Below, in pieces: positions 47,101 to 59,625 of a stretch of DNA of 64,000 nt. Source of the DNA: Excoecaria cochinchinensis (lineage: Eukaryota > Streptophyta > Magnoliopsida > Malpighiales > Euphorbiaceae). The notes under the pieces were generated by a model. It was not told where the DNA came from. It made no database searches and saw only the letters and a program-made list of their open reading frames with translations. Position 1 is the first letter of the stretch. Every line of letters begins with the position of its first letter. The DNA is taken from positions 1-64,000 of the forward strand of contig CANTUQ010000317.1 in NCBI GenBank assembly GCA_947683425.1, read 5' to 3'. The translations under genes were made by a program, and so were the position numbers.

Positions 47101-50100
47101 GGGTACCACTAGGGAAATCCGTAAAAATTCGTCGGATTCTGACGAAGCCAATTCTCGATGCGTTGTGACAGGCAAGCTTCCAGTAGCTATCCCAATCAAG
47201 TTTTCCCGAATTATTGGACTCGGATCCGAAATTTCACAACTTTTTACTATTTTTCGATTCTGGTGATTTCCCCGAGAGGTACCCCTAGGGAAATCCGTAA
47301 AAATTCGTCGGATTCCGACGAAGCAAATTCTCGATGCGTTGTGACCGGCAACCTTCCAGTAGCTATCCCAATCAAGTTTTCTCGAATTATTGGACTCGGA
47401 TCCGAAATTTTACCACTTTTTACGATTTTTCGATTCTGGTTATTTTCCCGAGGGGTACCGCTAGGGAAATCCGTAAAAATTCGTTGGATTTCGACGAAGC
47501 CAATTCTCGATGCGTTGTGACCGGCTAGCTTCCAGTAGCTATCCCAATCAAGTTTTCCCGAATTATTGGACTCGGATCCGAAATTTCACCACTTTTTACG
47601 ATTTTTCGATTCTGGTGATTTTCCCTAGGGGTACCCCTAGGGAAATTCGTCGGATTCCGACGAATCCAATTCTTGATGCGTTGTGACCGGCAAGCTTCCA
47701 GTAGCTATCCCAATAAAGTTTTCCCGAATTATTGGACTCGGATCCGAAATTTCACCACTTTTTACGATTTTTCGATTCTGGTGATTTTCCCTAGGGGTAC
47801 CCCTAGGGAAATTCGTCGGATTCCGACGAAACAATTTCTCGATGTGTTGTGACCGGCAAGCTTCCAGTAGCTATCCCAATCAACTTTTTCCGAATTATTG
47901 GACTCGGATCCGAAATTTCACCACTTTTTACGATTTTTCGATTCTGGTGATTTTCCCTAGGGGTACCCCTAGGGAAATCCGTAAAAATTCGTCGGATTCC
48001 GACGAAGCCAATTCTCGATGCGTTGTGACCGGCAAGCTTCCAGTAGCTATCCCAATCAAGTTTTCCCGAATTATTGGACTCGGATCCGAAATTTCACCAC
48101 TTTTTACGATTTTTCGATTCTGATGATTTTCGCTAGTAGGGAAATCCGTAAAAATTCGTCGGATTCCGACGAAGCCAATTCTCGATGCGTTGTGACCGGC
48201 AAGCTTCCAGTAGCTATCCCAATCAAGTTTTCCCGAATTATTGGACTCGGATCCGAAATTTCACCACTTTTTACGATTTTTCGATTCTGGTTATTTTCCC
48301 TAGGGGTACCCCTAGGAAAATCCGTAAAAATTCGTCGGATTCCGACGAAGCCAATTCTCGATGCGTTGTGACCAGCAAGCTTCCAGTAGCTATCCCAATC
48401 AAGTTTTCCCGAATTATTGGACTCGGATCCGAAATTTCACCACTTTTAACGATTTTTCGATTCTGGTGATTTTCCCTAGGTGTACCCCTAGGGAAATTCG
48501 TCGGATTCCGACGAAGCCAATTCTCGATGCGTTGTGACCGGCAAGCTTCCAGTAGCTATCCCAATCAAGTTTTCCCGAATTATTGGACTCGGATCCGAAA
48601 TTTCACCACTTTTTACGATTTTTCGATTCTGGTGATTTTCCCTAGGGGTACCCCTAGGGAAATCCGTAAAAATTCCGACGAAGCCAATTCTCGATGCGTT
48701 GTGACCGGCAAGCTTCCAGTAGCTATCCCAATCAAGTTTTCCCGAATTATTGGACGCGGATCCGAAATTTCACCACTTTTTACGATTATTCGATTCTGGT
48801 GATTTTCCCTAGGGGTATCCCTAGGGAAATTCGTCGGATTCCGACGAAGCTAATTCTCGATGCGTTGTGACCGGCAAGCTTCCAGTAGCTATCCCAATCA
48901 AGTTTTCCCGAATTATTGGACTCGGATCCGAAATTTCACCACTTTTTACGATTTTTCGATTCTGGTGATTTTTCCTAGGGGTACCCCTAGGGAAATCCGT
49001 AAAAATTCGTCGGATTCCGACGAAGCAAATTCTCGATGCGTTGTGACCGGCAAGCTTCCAGTAGCTATCCCAATCAAGTTTTCCCGAATTATTGGACTCG
49101 GATCCGAAATTTCACCACTTTTTACGATTTTTCGATTCTGGTGATTTTCCCTAGGGGTACCCCTAGGGAAATCCGTAAAAATTCGTCGGATTCCGACGAA
49201 GCCAATTCTCGATGCGTTGTGACCGGCAAGCTTCCAGTAGCTATCCCAATCAAGTTTTCCCGAATTATTGGACTCGAATCCGAAATTTCACCACTTTTTA
49301 CGATTTTTCGATTCTGGTGATTTTCCCTAGGGGTACCCCTAGGGAAATTCGTCGGATTCCGACGAAGCTAATTCTCAATGCGTTGTGACCGGCAATCTTC
49401 CAATAGCTATCCCAATCAAGTTTTCCCGAATTATTGGACTCGGATCCGAAATTTCACCACATTTTACGATTTTTCGATTCTGGTGATTTTCCCTAGGGGT
49501 ACCCCTAGGGAAATCCGTAAAAATTCGTCGGATTCCGACGAAGCCAATTCTCGATGCGTTGTGACCGGCAAGCTTCCAGTAGCTATCCCAATCAAGTTTT
49601 CCCGAATTATTGGACTCGGATCCGAAATTTCACCACTTTTTACGATTTTTCGATTCTGGTGATTTTCCCTAGGGGTACGCCTAGGGAAATTCGTCGGATT
49701 CCGACGAAGCCAATTCTCGATGCGTTATGACCAGCAAGCTTCCAGTAGCTATCCCAATCAAGTTTTCCCGAATTATTGGACTCGGATCCCAAATTTCACC
49801 ACTTTTTACGATTTTTCGATTCTGGTGATTTTCCCTAGGGGGTACCCCTAGGGAAATTCGTCGGATTCCGACGAAGCCAATTCTCGATGCGTTGAGACCG
49901 ACAAGCTTCCAGTAGCTATCCCAATCAAGTTTTCCCGAATTATTGGACTCAGATCCAAAATTTTACCACTTTTTACGATTTTTCGATTCTGGTGATTTTC
50001 CCTAGGGGTACCCCTAGGGAAATTCGTCGGATTCCGACGAAGCAAATTCTCGATGCGTTGTGACCGGCAAGCTTCCAGTAGCTATCCCAATCAAGTTTTC

Positions 50101-52222
50101 CCGAATTATTGGACTCGGATCCGAAATTTCACCACTTTTTACGATTTTTCTATTCTGGTGATTTTCCCTAGGGGTACACCTAGGGAAATCCGTAAAAATT
50201 CGTCGGATTCCGACGAAGCCAATTCTCGATGCGTTGTGACCGGCAAGCTTCCAGTAGCTATCCCAATCAAGTTTTCCCGAATTATTGGACTCGGATCCGA
50301 AATTTCGCCACTTTTTACGATTTTTCGATTCTGGTGATTTTCCCTAGGGGTACGCCTAGGGAAATTCGTCGGATTCCGACGAAGCCAATTCTAGATGCGT
50401 TGTGACCGGCAAGCTTCCAGTAGCTATCCCAATCAAGTTTTCCCGAATTATTGGACTCGGATCCAAAATTTCACCACTTTTTACGATTTTTCGATTCTGG
50501 TGATTTTCCCTAGGGGGTACCCCTAGGGAAATTCGTCGGATTCCGACGAAGCCAATTCTCGATGCGTTGAGACCGACAAGCTTCCAGTAGCTATCCCAAT
50601 CAAGTTTTCCCGAATTATTGGACCCGGATCCGAAATTTCACCACTTTTTACGATTTTTCGATTCTGGTGATTTTCCCTAGGGGTACCCCTAGGGAAATTC
50701 GTCTGATTCCGACGAAGCAAATTCTCGATGCGTTGTGACCGGCAAGCTTCCAGTAGCTATCCCAATCAAGTTTTCCCGAATTATTGGACTCGGATCCGAA
50801 ATTTCACCACTTTTTACGATTTTTCTATTCTGGTGATTTTCCCTAGGGGTACCCCTAGGGAAATCCGTAAAAATTCGTCGGATTCCGACGAAGCCAATTC
50901 TCGATGCGTTGTGACCGGCAAGCTTCCAGTAGCTATCCCAATCAAGTTTTCCCGAATTATTGGACACGGATCCGAAATTTCACCACTTTTTACGATTTTT
51001 CGATTCTGGTGATTTTCCCTAGGGGTACCCCTAGGGAAATTCTTCGGATTCCGATGAAGCTAATTCTCGATGCGTTGTGACCGGCAAGCTTCCAGTAGCT
51101 ATCCCAATAAAGTTTTCCCGAATTATTGGACTCGGATCCGAAATTTCACCACTTTTTACGATTTTTCGATTCTGGTGATTTTCCCTAGGGGAACCCCTAG
51201 GGAAATTCGTCGGATTCCGACGAAGCCAATTCTCGATGCGTTGTGACCGGCAAGCTTCCAGTAGCTATCCCAATCAAGTATTCCCGAATTATTGGACTCG
51301 GATCCGAAATTTCACCATTTTTTACGATTTTTCGATTCTGGTGATTTTCCCTAGGGGTACCCCTAGGGAAATTCGTCGGATTCCGACGAAGCCAATTCTC
51401 GATGCGTTGTGAACGGCAAGCTTCCAGTAGCTATCCCAATCAAGTTTTTCCGAATTATTGGACTCGGATCCGAAATTTCACCACTTTTTACGATTTTTCG
51501 ATTCTGGTGATTTTCCCTATGGGTACCCCTAGGGAAATCCGTAAAAATTCGTCGGATTCCGACGAAGCCAATTCTCGATACGTTGTGACCGGCAAGCTTC
51601 CAGTAGCTATTCCAATCAAGTTTTTCCGAATTATTGGACTCGGATCCGAAATTTCACCACTTTTTACGATTTTTCGATTCTGGTAATTTTCCCTAGGGGT
51701 ACCCCTAGGGAAATCCGTAAAAATTCGTCGGATTCCGACGAAGCCAATTCTCGATACGTTGTGACCGGCAAGCTTCCAGTAGCTATCCCAATCAAGTTTT
51801 CCCGAATTATTGGACTCGGATCCGAAATTTCACCACTTTTTACGATTTTTCGATTCTGGTGATTTTCCCTAGGGGTACCCCTAGGGAAATCCGTAAAAAT
51901 TCGTCGGATTCCGACGAAGCCAATTCTCGATACGTTGTAACCGGCAAGCTTCCAGTAGCTATCCCAATCAAGTTTTCCCGAATTATTGGACTCGGATCCG
52001 AAATTTCACCACTTTTTACGATTTTTCGATTCTGGTGATTTTCCCTAGGGGTACCCCTAGAGAAATCCGTAAAAATTCGTCGGATTCCGACGAAGCCAAT
52101 TCTCGATGCGTTGTGACCGGCAAGCTTCCAGTAGCTATCCCAATCAAGTTTTCCCGAATTATTGGACTCGGATCCGAAATTTCACCACTTTTTACGATTT
52201 TTCGATTCTGGTGATTTTCCCT
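44175..52222 (-). repeat. 8.05-kb segmental duplication, copy M1
   Basis: About 47 monomers that recur to the right in the same order. Positions 44,175 to about 46,310 match at an offset of 8,048 bp, and about 46,800 to 52,095 match at 7,530 bp. The difference of 518 bp is exactly one short plus two long monomers present only here. Internal structure includes an 11-monomer 1,897-bp repeat (45,740-46,226 matching 47,637-48,123) and a 675-bp four-monomer repeat (about 49.83-51.0 kb). Only about a dozen substitutions between copies were found by eye. Confidence 0.92.
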
Positions 52223-55200
52223 AGGGGTACCCCTAGGGAAATCCGTAAAAATTCGTCGGATCTCGACGAAGCCAATTCTCGATGCGTTGTGACCGGCAAG
52301 CTTCCAGTAGCTATTCCAATAAAGTTTTCCCGAATTATTGGACTCGGATCCGAAATTTCACCACTTTTTACGATTTTTCGATTCTGGTGATTTTCCCTAG
52401 GGGTGCCCCTAGGGAAATTCGTCGGATTCCGACGAAGGTAATTCTCGATGCGTTGTGACCGGCAAGCTTCCAGTAGTTATCCCAATCAAGTTTTCCCAAA
52501 TTATTGGACTCGGATCCGAAATTTCACCACTTTTTATGATTTTTCGATTCTGGTGATTTTCCCTAGGGGTACCCCTAGGGAAATTCGTCGGATTCCGACG
52601 AAGCCAATTCTCGATACGTTGTGACCGGCAAGCTTCCAGTAGCTATCCCAATCAAGTTTTCCCGAATTATTGGACTCGGATCCGAAATTTCACCACTTTT
52701 TACGATTTTTCGATTCTGGTGATTTTGCCTATGGGTACCCCTAGGGAAATCCGTAAAAATTCGTCGGATTCCGACGAAGCCAATTCTCGATGCATTGTGA
52801 CCGGCAAGCTTCCAATATCTATCCCAATCAATTTTTCCCGAATTATTGGACTCGGATCCGAAATTTCACCACTTTTTACGATTTTTCGATTCTAGTGATT
52901 TTCGCTAGTATGGAAATCCGTAAAAATTCGTCGGATTCCGACGAAACCAATTCTCGATGCGTTGTGACCGGCAAGCTTCCAGTAACTATCCCAATCAAGT
53001 TTTCCCGAATTATTGGACTCGGATCCGAAATTTCACCACTTTTTACGATTTTTCGATTCTGGTGATTTTCCCTACGAGTACCCCTAGGGAAATCCGTAAA
53101 AATTCGTCGGATTCCGACGAAGCCAATTCTCGATGCGTTATGACCGGCAAGCTTCAAGTAGCTATCCCAATCAAGTTTTCCCGAATTATTGGACTCGGAT
53201 CCGAAATTTTAACACTTTTTACGATTTTTCGATTCTGGTGATTTTCCATAGGGGTACCCCTAGGGAAATCCGTAAAAATTTGTCGAATTCCGACGAAGCC
53301 AATTCTCGATGCGTTGTGACCGGCAAGCTTCCAGTAGCTATCCCAATCAAGTTTTCCCGAATTATTGGACTCGGATCCGAAATTTCAACACTTTTTACGA
53401 TTTTTCGATTCTGGTGATTTTCCCTACGGGTACCCCTAGGGAAATCCGTAAAAATTCGTCGGATTCCGACGAAGCCAATTCTCGATGCGTTGTGACCGGC
53501 AAGCTTCCAGTAGCTATCCCAATCAAGTTTTCCCGAATTATTGGACTCGGATCCTAAATTTCACCACTTTTTACGATTTTTCGATTCTGGTGATTTTCCC
53601 CAGGGGTACCCCAAGAAAAATTCGTAAAAATTCGTCGGATTCCGACGAAGGCAATTCTCGATGCGTTGTGACCGGCAAGCTTCCAGTAGCTATCCCAATC
53701 AAGTTTTCCCGAATTATTGGACTCGGATCCGAAATTTCACCACTTTTTACGATTTTTCGATTCTGGTGATTTTCCCTAGGGGTACCCCTAGGGAAATTCG
53801 TCGGATTCCGACGAAGCCAATTCTCGATACGTTGTGACCGGCAAGCTTCCAGTAGCTATCCCAATCAAGTTTTCCCGAATTATTGGACTCGGATCCGAAA
53901 TTTCACCACTTTTTACGATTTTTCGATTCTGGTGATTTTCCCTAGGGGTACCCCTAGGGAAATTCGTCGGATTCCGACGAAGCAATTTCTCGATGCGTTG
54001 TGACCGGCAAGCTTCCAGTAGCTATCCCAATCAACTTTTTCCGAATTATTGGACTCGGATCCGAAATTTCACCACTTTTTACGATTTTTCGATTCTGGTG
54101 ATTTTCCCTAGGGGTACCCCTAGGGAAATCCGTAAAAATTCGTCGGATTCCGACGAAGCCAATTCTCGATGCGTTGTGACCGGCAAGCTTCCAGTAGCTA
54201 TCCCAATCAAGTTTTCCCGAATTATTGGACTCGGATCCGAAATTTCACCACTTTTTACGATTTTTCGATTCTGATGATTTTCGCTAGTAGGGAAATCCGT
54301 AAAAATTCGTCGGATTCCGACGAAGCCAATTCTCGATGCGTTGTGACCGGCAAGCTTCCAGTAGCTATCCCAATCAAGTTTTCCCGAATTATTGGACTCG
54401 GATCCGAAATTTCATCACTTTTTACGATTTTTCGATTCTGGTGATTTTCCCTAGGGGTACCCCTAGGGAAATCCGTAAAAATTCGTCGGATTTCGACGAA
54501 GCAAATTCTCGATGCGTTGTGACCGGCAAGCTTCCAGTAGCTATCCCAATCAAGTTTTCCCGAATTATTGGACTCGGATCCGAAATTTCACCACTTTTTA
54601 CGATTTTTCGATTCTGGTGATTTTCCCTAGGGGTACCACTAGGGAAATCCGTAAAAATTCGTCGGATTCTGACGAAGCCAATTCTCGATGCGTTGTGACA
54701 GGCAAGCTTCCAGTAGCTATCCCAATCAAGTTTTCCCGAATTATTGGACTCGGATCCGAAATTTCACAACTTTTTACTATTTTTCGATTCTGGTGATTTC
54801 CCCGAGAGGTACCCCTAGGGAAATCCGTAAAAATTCGTCGGATTCCGACGAAGCAAATTCTCGATGCGTTGTGACCGGCAACCTTCCAGTAGCTATCCCA
54901 ATCAAGTTTTCTCGAATTATTGGACTCGGATCCGAAATTTTACCACTTTTTACGATTTTTCGATTCTGGTTATTTTCCCGAGGGGTACCGCTTGGGAAAT
55001 CCGTAAAAATTCGTTGGATTTCGACGAAGCCAATTCCCGATGCGTTGTGACCGGCAAGCTTCCAGTAGCTATCCCAATCAAGTTTTCCCGAATTATTGGA
55101 CTCGGATCCGAAATTTCACCACTTTTTACGATTTTTCGATTCTGGTGATTTTCCCTAGGGGTACCCCTAGGGAAATTCGTCGGATTCCGACGAATCCAAT

Positions 55201-58200
55201 TCTTGATGCGTTGTGACCGGCAAGCTTCCAGTAGCTATCCCAATAAAGTTTTCCCGAATTATTGGACTCGGATCCGAAATTTCACCACTTTTTACGATTT
55301 TTCGATTCTGGTGATTTTCCCTAGGGGTACCCCTAGGGAAATTCGTCGGATTCCGACGAAACAATTTCTCGATGTGTTGTGACCGGCAAGCTTCCAGTAG
55401 CTATCCCAATCAACTTTTTCCGAATTATTGGACTCGGATCCGAAATTTCACCACTTTTTACGATTTTTCGATTCTGGTGATTTTCCCTAGGGGTACCCCT
55501 AGGGAAATCCGTAAAAATTCGTCGGATTCCGACGAAGCCAATTCTCGATGCGTTGTGACCGGCAAGCTTCCAGTAGCTATCCCAATCAAGTTTTCCCGAA
55601 TTATTGGACTCGGATCCGAAATTTCACCACTTTTTACGATTTTTCGATTCTGATGATTTTCGCTAGTAGGGAAATCCGTAAAAATTCGTCGGATTCCGAC
55701 GAAGCCAATTCTCGATGCGTTGTGACCGGCAAGCTTCCAGTAGCTATCCCAATCAAGTTTTCCCGAATTATTGGACTCGGATCCGAAATTTCACCACTTT
55801 TTACGATTTTTCGATTCTGGTTATTTTCCCTAGGGGTACCCCTAGGAAAATCCGTAAAAATTCGTCGGATTCCGACGAAGCCAATTCTCGATGCGTTGTG
55901 ACCAGCAAGCTTCCAGTAGCTATCCCAATCAAGTTTTCCCGAATTATTGGACTCGGATCCGAAATTTCACCACTTTTAACGATTTTTCGATTCTGGTGAT
56001 TTTCCCTAGGTGTACCCCTAGGGAAATTCGTCGGATTCCGACGAAGCCAATTCTCGATGCGTTGTGACCGGCAAGCTTCCAGTAGCTATCCCAATCAAGT
56101 TTTCCCGAATTATTGGACTCGGATCCGAAATTTCACCACTTTTTACGATTTTTCGATTCTGGTGATTTTCCCTAGGGGTACCCCTAGGGAAATCCGTAAA
56201 AATTCCGACGAAACCAATTCTCGATGCGTTGTGACCGGCAAGCTTCCAGTAGCTATCCCAATCAAGTTTTCCCGAATTATTGGACGCGGATCCGAAATTT
56301 CACCACTTTTTACGATTATTCGATTCTGGTGATTTTCCCTAGGGGTATCCCTAGGGAAATTCGTCGGATTCCGACGAAGCTAATTCTCGATGCGTTGTGA
56401 CCGGCAAGCTTCCAGTAGCTATCCCAATCAAGTTTTCCCGAATTATTGGACTCGGATCCGAAATTTCACCACTTTTTACGATTTTTCGATTCTGGTGATT
56501 TTTCCTAGGGGTACCCCTAGGGAAATCCGTAAAAATTCGTCGGATTCCGACGAAGCAAATTCTCGATGCGTTGTGACCGGCAAGCTTCCAGTAGCTATCC
56601 CAATCAAGTTTTCCCGAATTATTGGACTCGGATCCGAAATTTCACCACTTTTTACGATTTTTCGATTCTGGTGATTTTCCCTAGGGGTACCCCTAGGGAA
56701 ATCCGTAAAAATTCGTCGGATTCCGACGAAGCCAATTCTCGATGCGTTGTGACCGGCAAGCTTCCAGTAGCTATCCCAATCAAGTTTTCCCGAATTATTG
56801 GACTCGAATCCGAAATTTCACCACTTTTTACGATTTTTCGATTCTGGTGATTTTCCCTAGGGGTACCCCTAGGGAAATTCGTCGGATTCCGACGAAGCTA
56901 ATTCTCAATGCGTTGTGACCGGCAATCTTCCAATAGCTATCCCAATCAAGTTTTCCCGAATTATTGGACTCGGATCCGAAATTTCACCACATTTTACGAT
57001 TTTTCGATTCTGGTGATTTTCCCTAGGGGTACCCCTAGGGAAATCCGTAAAAATTCATCGGATTCCGACGAAGCCAATTCTCGATGCGTTGTGACCGGCA
57101 AGCTTCCAGTAGCTATCCCAATCAAGTTTTCCCGAATTATTGGACTCGGATCCGAAATTTCACCACTTTTTACGATTTTTCGATTCTGGTGATTTTCTCT
57201 AGGGGTACGCCTAGGGAAATTCGTCGGATTCCGACGAAGCCAATTCTCGATGCGTTATGACCAGCAAGCTTCCAGTAGCTATCCCAATCAAGTTTTCCCG
57301 AATTATTGGACTCGGATCCCAAATTTCACCACTTTTTACGATTTTTCGATTCTGGTGATTTTCCCTAAGGGGTACCCCTAGGGAAATTCGTCGGATTCCG
57401 ACGAAGCCAATTCTCGATGCGTTGAGACCGACAAGCTTCCAGTAGCTATCCCAATCAAGTTTTCCCGAATTATTGGACTCAGATCCGAAATTTTACCACT
57501 TTTTACGATTTTTCGATTCTGGTGATTTTCCCTAGGGGTACCCCTAGGGAAATTCGTCGGATTCCGACGAAGCAAATTCTCGATGCGTTGTGACCGGCAA
57601 GCTTCCAGTAGCTATCCCAATCAAGTTTTCCCGAATTATTGGACTCGGATCCGAAATTTCACCACTTTTTACGATTTTTCTATTCTGGTGATTTTCCCTA
57701 GGGGTACACCTAGGGAAATCCGTAAAAATTCGTCGGATTCCGACGAAGCCAATTCTCGATGCGTTGTGACCGGCAAGCTTCCAGTAGCTATCCCAATCAA
57801 GTTTTCCCGAATTATTGGACTCGGATCCGAAATTTCGCCACTTTTTACGATTTTTCGATTCTGGTGATTTTCCCTAGGGGTACGCCTAGGGAAATTCGTC
57901 GGATTCCGACGAAGCCAATTCTAGATGCGTTGTGACCGGCAAGCTTCCAGTAGCTATCCCAATCAAGTTTTCCCGAATTATTGGACTCGGATCCAAAATT
58001 TCACCACTTTTTACGATTTTTCGATTCTGGTGATTTTCCCTAGGGGGTACCCCTAGGGAAATTCGTCGGATTCCGACGAAGCCAATTCTCGATGCGTTGA
58101 GACCGACAAGCTTCCAGTAGCTATCCCAATCAAGTTTTCCCGAATTATTGGACCCGGATCCGAAATTTCACCACTTTTTACGATTTTTCGATTCTGGTGA

Positions 58201-59625
58201 TTTTCCCTAGGGGTACCCCTAGGGAAATTCGTCTGATTCCGACGAAGCAAATTCTCGATGCGTTGTGACCGGCAAGCTTCCAGTAGCTATCCCAATCAAG
58301 TTTTCCCGAATTATTGGACTCGGATCCGAAATTTCACCACTTTTTACGATTTTTCTATTCTGGTGATTTTCCCTAGGGGTACCCCTAGGGAAATCCGTAA
58401 AAATTCGTCGGATTCCGACGAAGCCAATTCTCGATGCGTTGTGACCGGCAAGCTTCCAGTAGCTATCCCAATCAAGTTTTCCCGAATTATTGGACACGGA
58501 TCCGAAATTTCACCACTTTTTACGATTTTTCGATTCTGGTGATTTTCCCTAGGGGTACCCCTAGGGAAATTCTTCGGATTCCGATGAAGCTAATTCTCGA
58601 TGCGTTGTGACCGGCAAGCTTCCAGTAGCTATCCCAATAAAGTTTTCCCGAATTATTGGACTCGGATCCGAAATTTCACCACTTTTTACGATTTTTCGAT
58701 TCTGGTGATTTTCCCTAGGGGAACCCCTAGGGAAATTCGTCGGATTCCGACGAAGCCAATTCTCGATGCGTTGTGACCGGCAAGCTTCCAGTAGCTATCC
58801 CAATCAAGTATTCCCGAATTATTGGACTCGGATCCGAAATTTCACCATTTTTTACGATTTTTCGATTCTGGTGATTTTCCCTAGGGGTACCCCTAGGGAA
58901 ATTCGTCGGATTCCGACGAAGCCAATTCTCGATGCGTTGTGAACGGCAAGCTTCCAGTAGCTATCCCAATCAAGTTTTTCCGAATTATTGGACTCGGATC
59001 CGAAATTTCACCACTTTTTACGATTTTTCGATTCTGGTGATTTTCCCTATGGGTACCCCTAGGGAAATCCGTAAAAATTCGTCGGATTCCGACGAAGCCA
59101 ATTCTCGATACGTTGTGACCGGCAAGCTTCCAGTAGCTATTCCAATCAAATTTTTCCGAATTATTGGACTCGGATCCGAAATTTCACCACTTTTTACGAT
59201 TTTTCGATTCTGGTAATTTTCCCTAGGGGTACCCCTAGGGAAATCCGTAAAAATTCGTCGGATTCCGACGAAGCCAATTCTCGATACGTTGTGACCGGCA
59301 AGCTTCCAGTAGCTATCCCAATCAAGTTTTCCCGAATTATTGGACTCGGATCCGAAATTTCACCACTTTTTACGATTTTTCGATTCTGGTGATTTTCCCT
59401 AGGGGTACCCCTAGGGAAATCCGTAAAAATTCGTCGGATTCCGACGAAGCCAATTCTCGATACGTTGTAACCGGCAAGCTTCCAGTAGCTATCCCAATCA
59501 AGTTTTCCCGAATTATTGGACTCGGATCCGAAATTTCACCACTTTTTACGATTTTTCGATTCTGGTGATTTTCCCTAGGGGTACCCCTAGAGAAATCCGT
59601 AAAAATTCGTCGGATTCCGACGAAT
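52223..59625 (-). repeat. 8.05-kb segmental duplication, copy M2 (three monomers deleted)
   Basis: Second copy, 7,403 bp, equal to the matching part of M1 minus 518 bp. The deletion joins two M1 monomers within the shared stretch 54,278-54,362: left of it the sequence follows M1 near 46,230, and right of it M1 near 46,806. Examples of substitutions against M1 are C for T near 52,978, T for A near 54,993, A for G near 57,057 and A for G near 59,150. The match ends at 59,625, where this copy reads GAATCC for GAAGCC. Confidence 0.92.

Noticed and set aside
49830..51012. A 675-bp four-monomer repeat with a five-G palindrome in the right arm, apparently the counterpart of the 675-bp repeat at 20.9-22.0 kb
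   Set aside because: Because the right arm is inverted, its extra base lies on the other side of the palindrome in monomer orientation, and the other marker variants differ. The same length is likely coincidence, since three short plus one long unit plus one base always gives 675.
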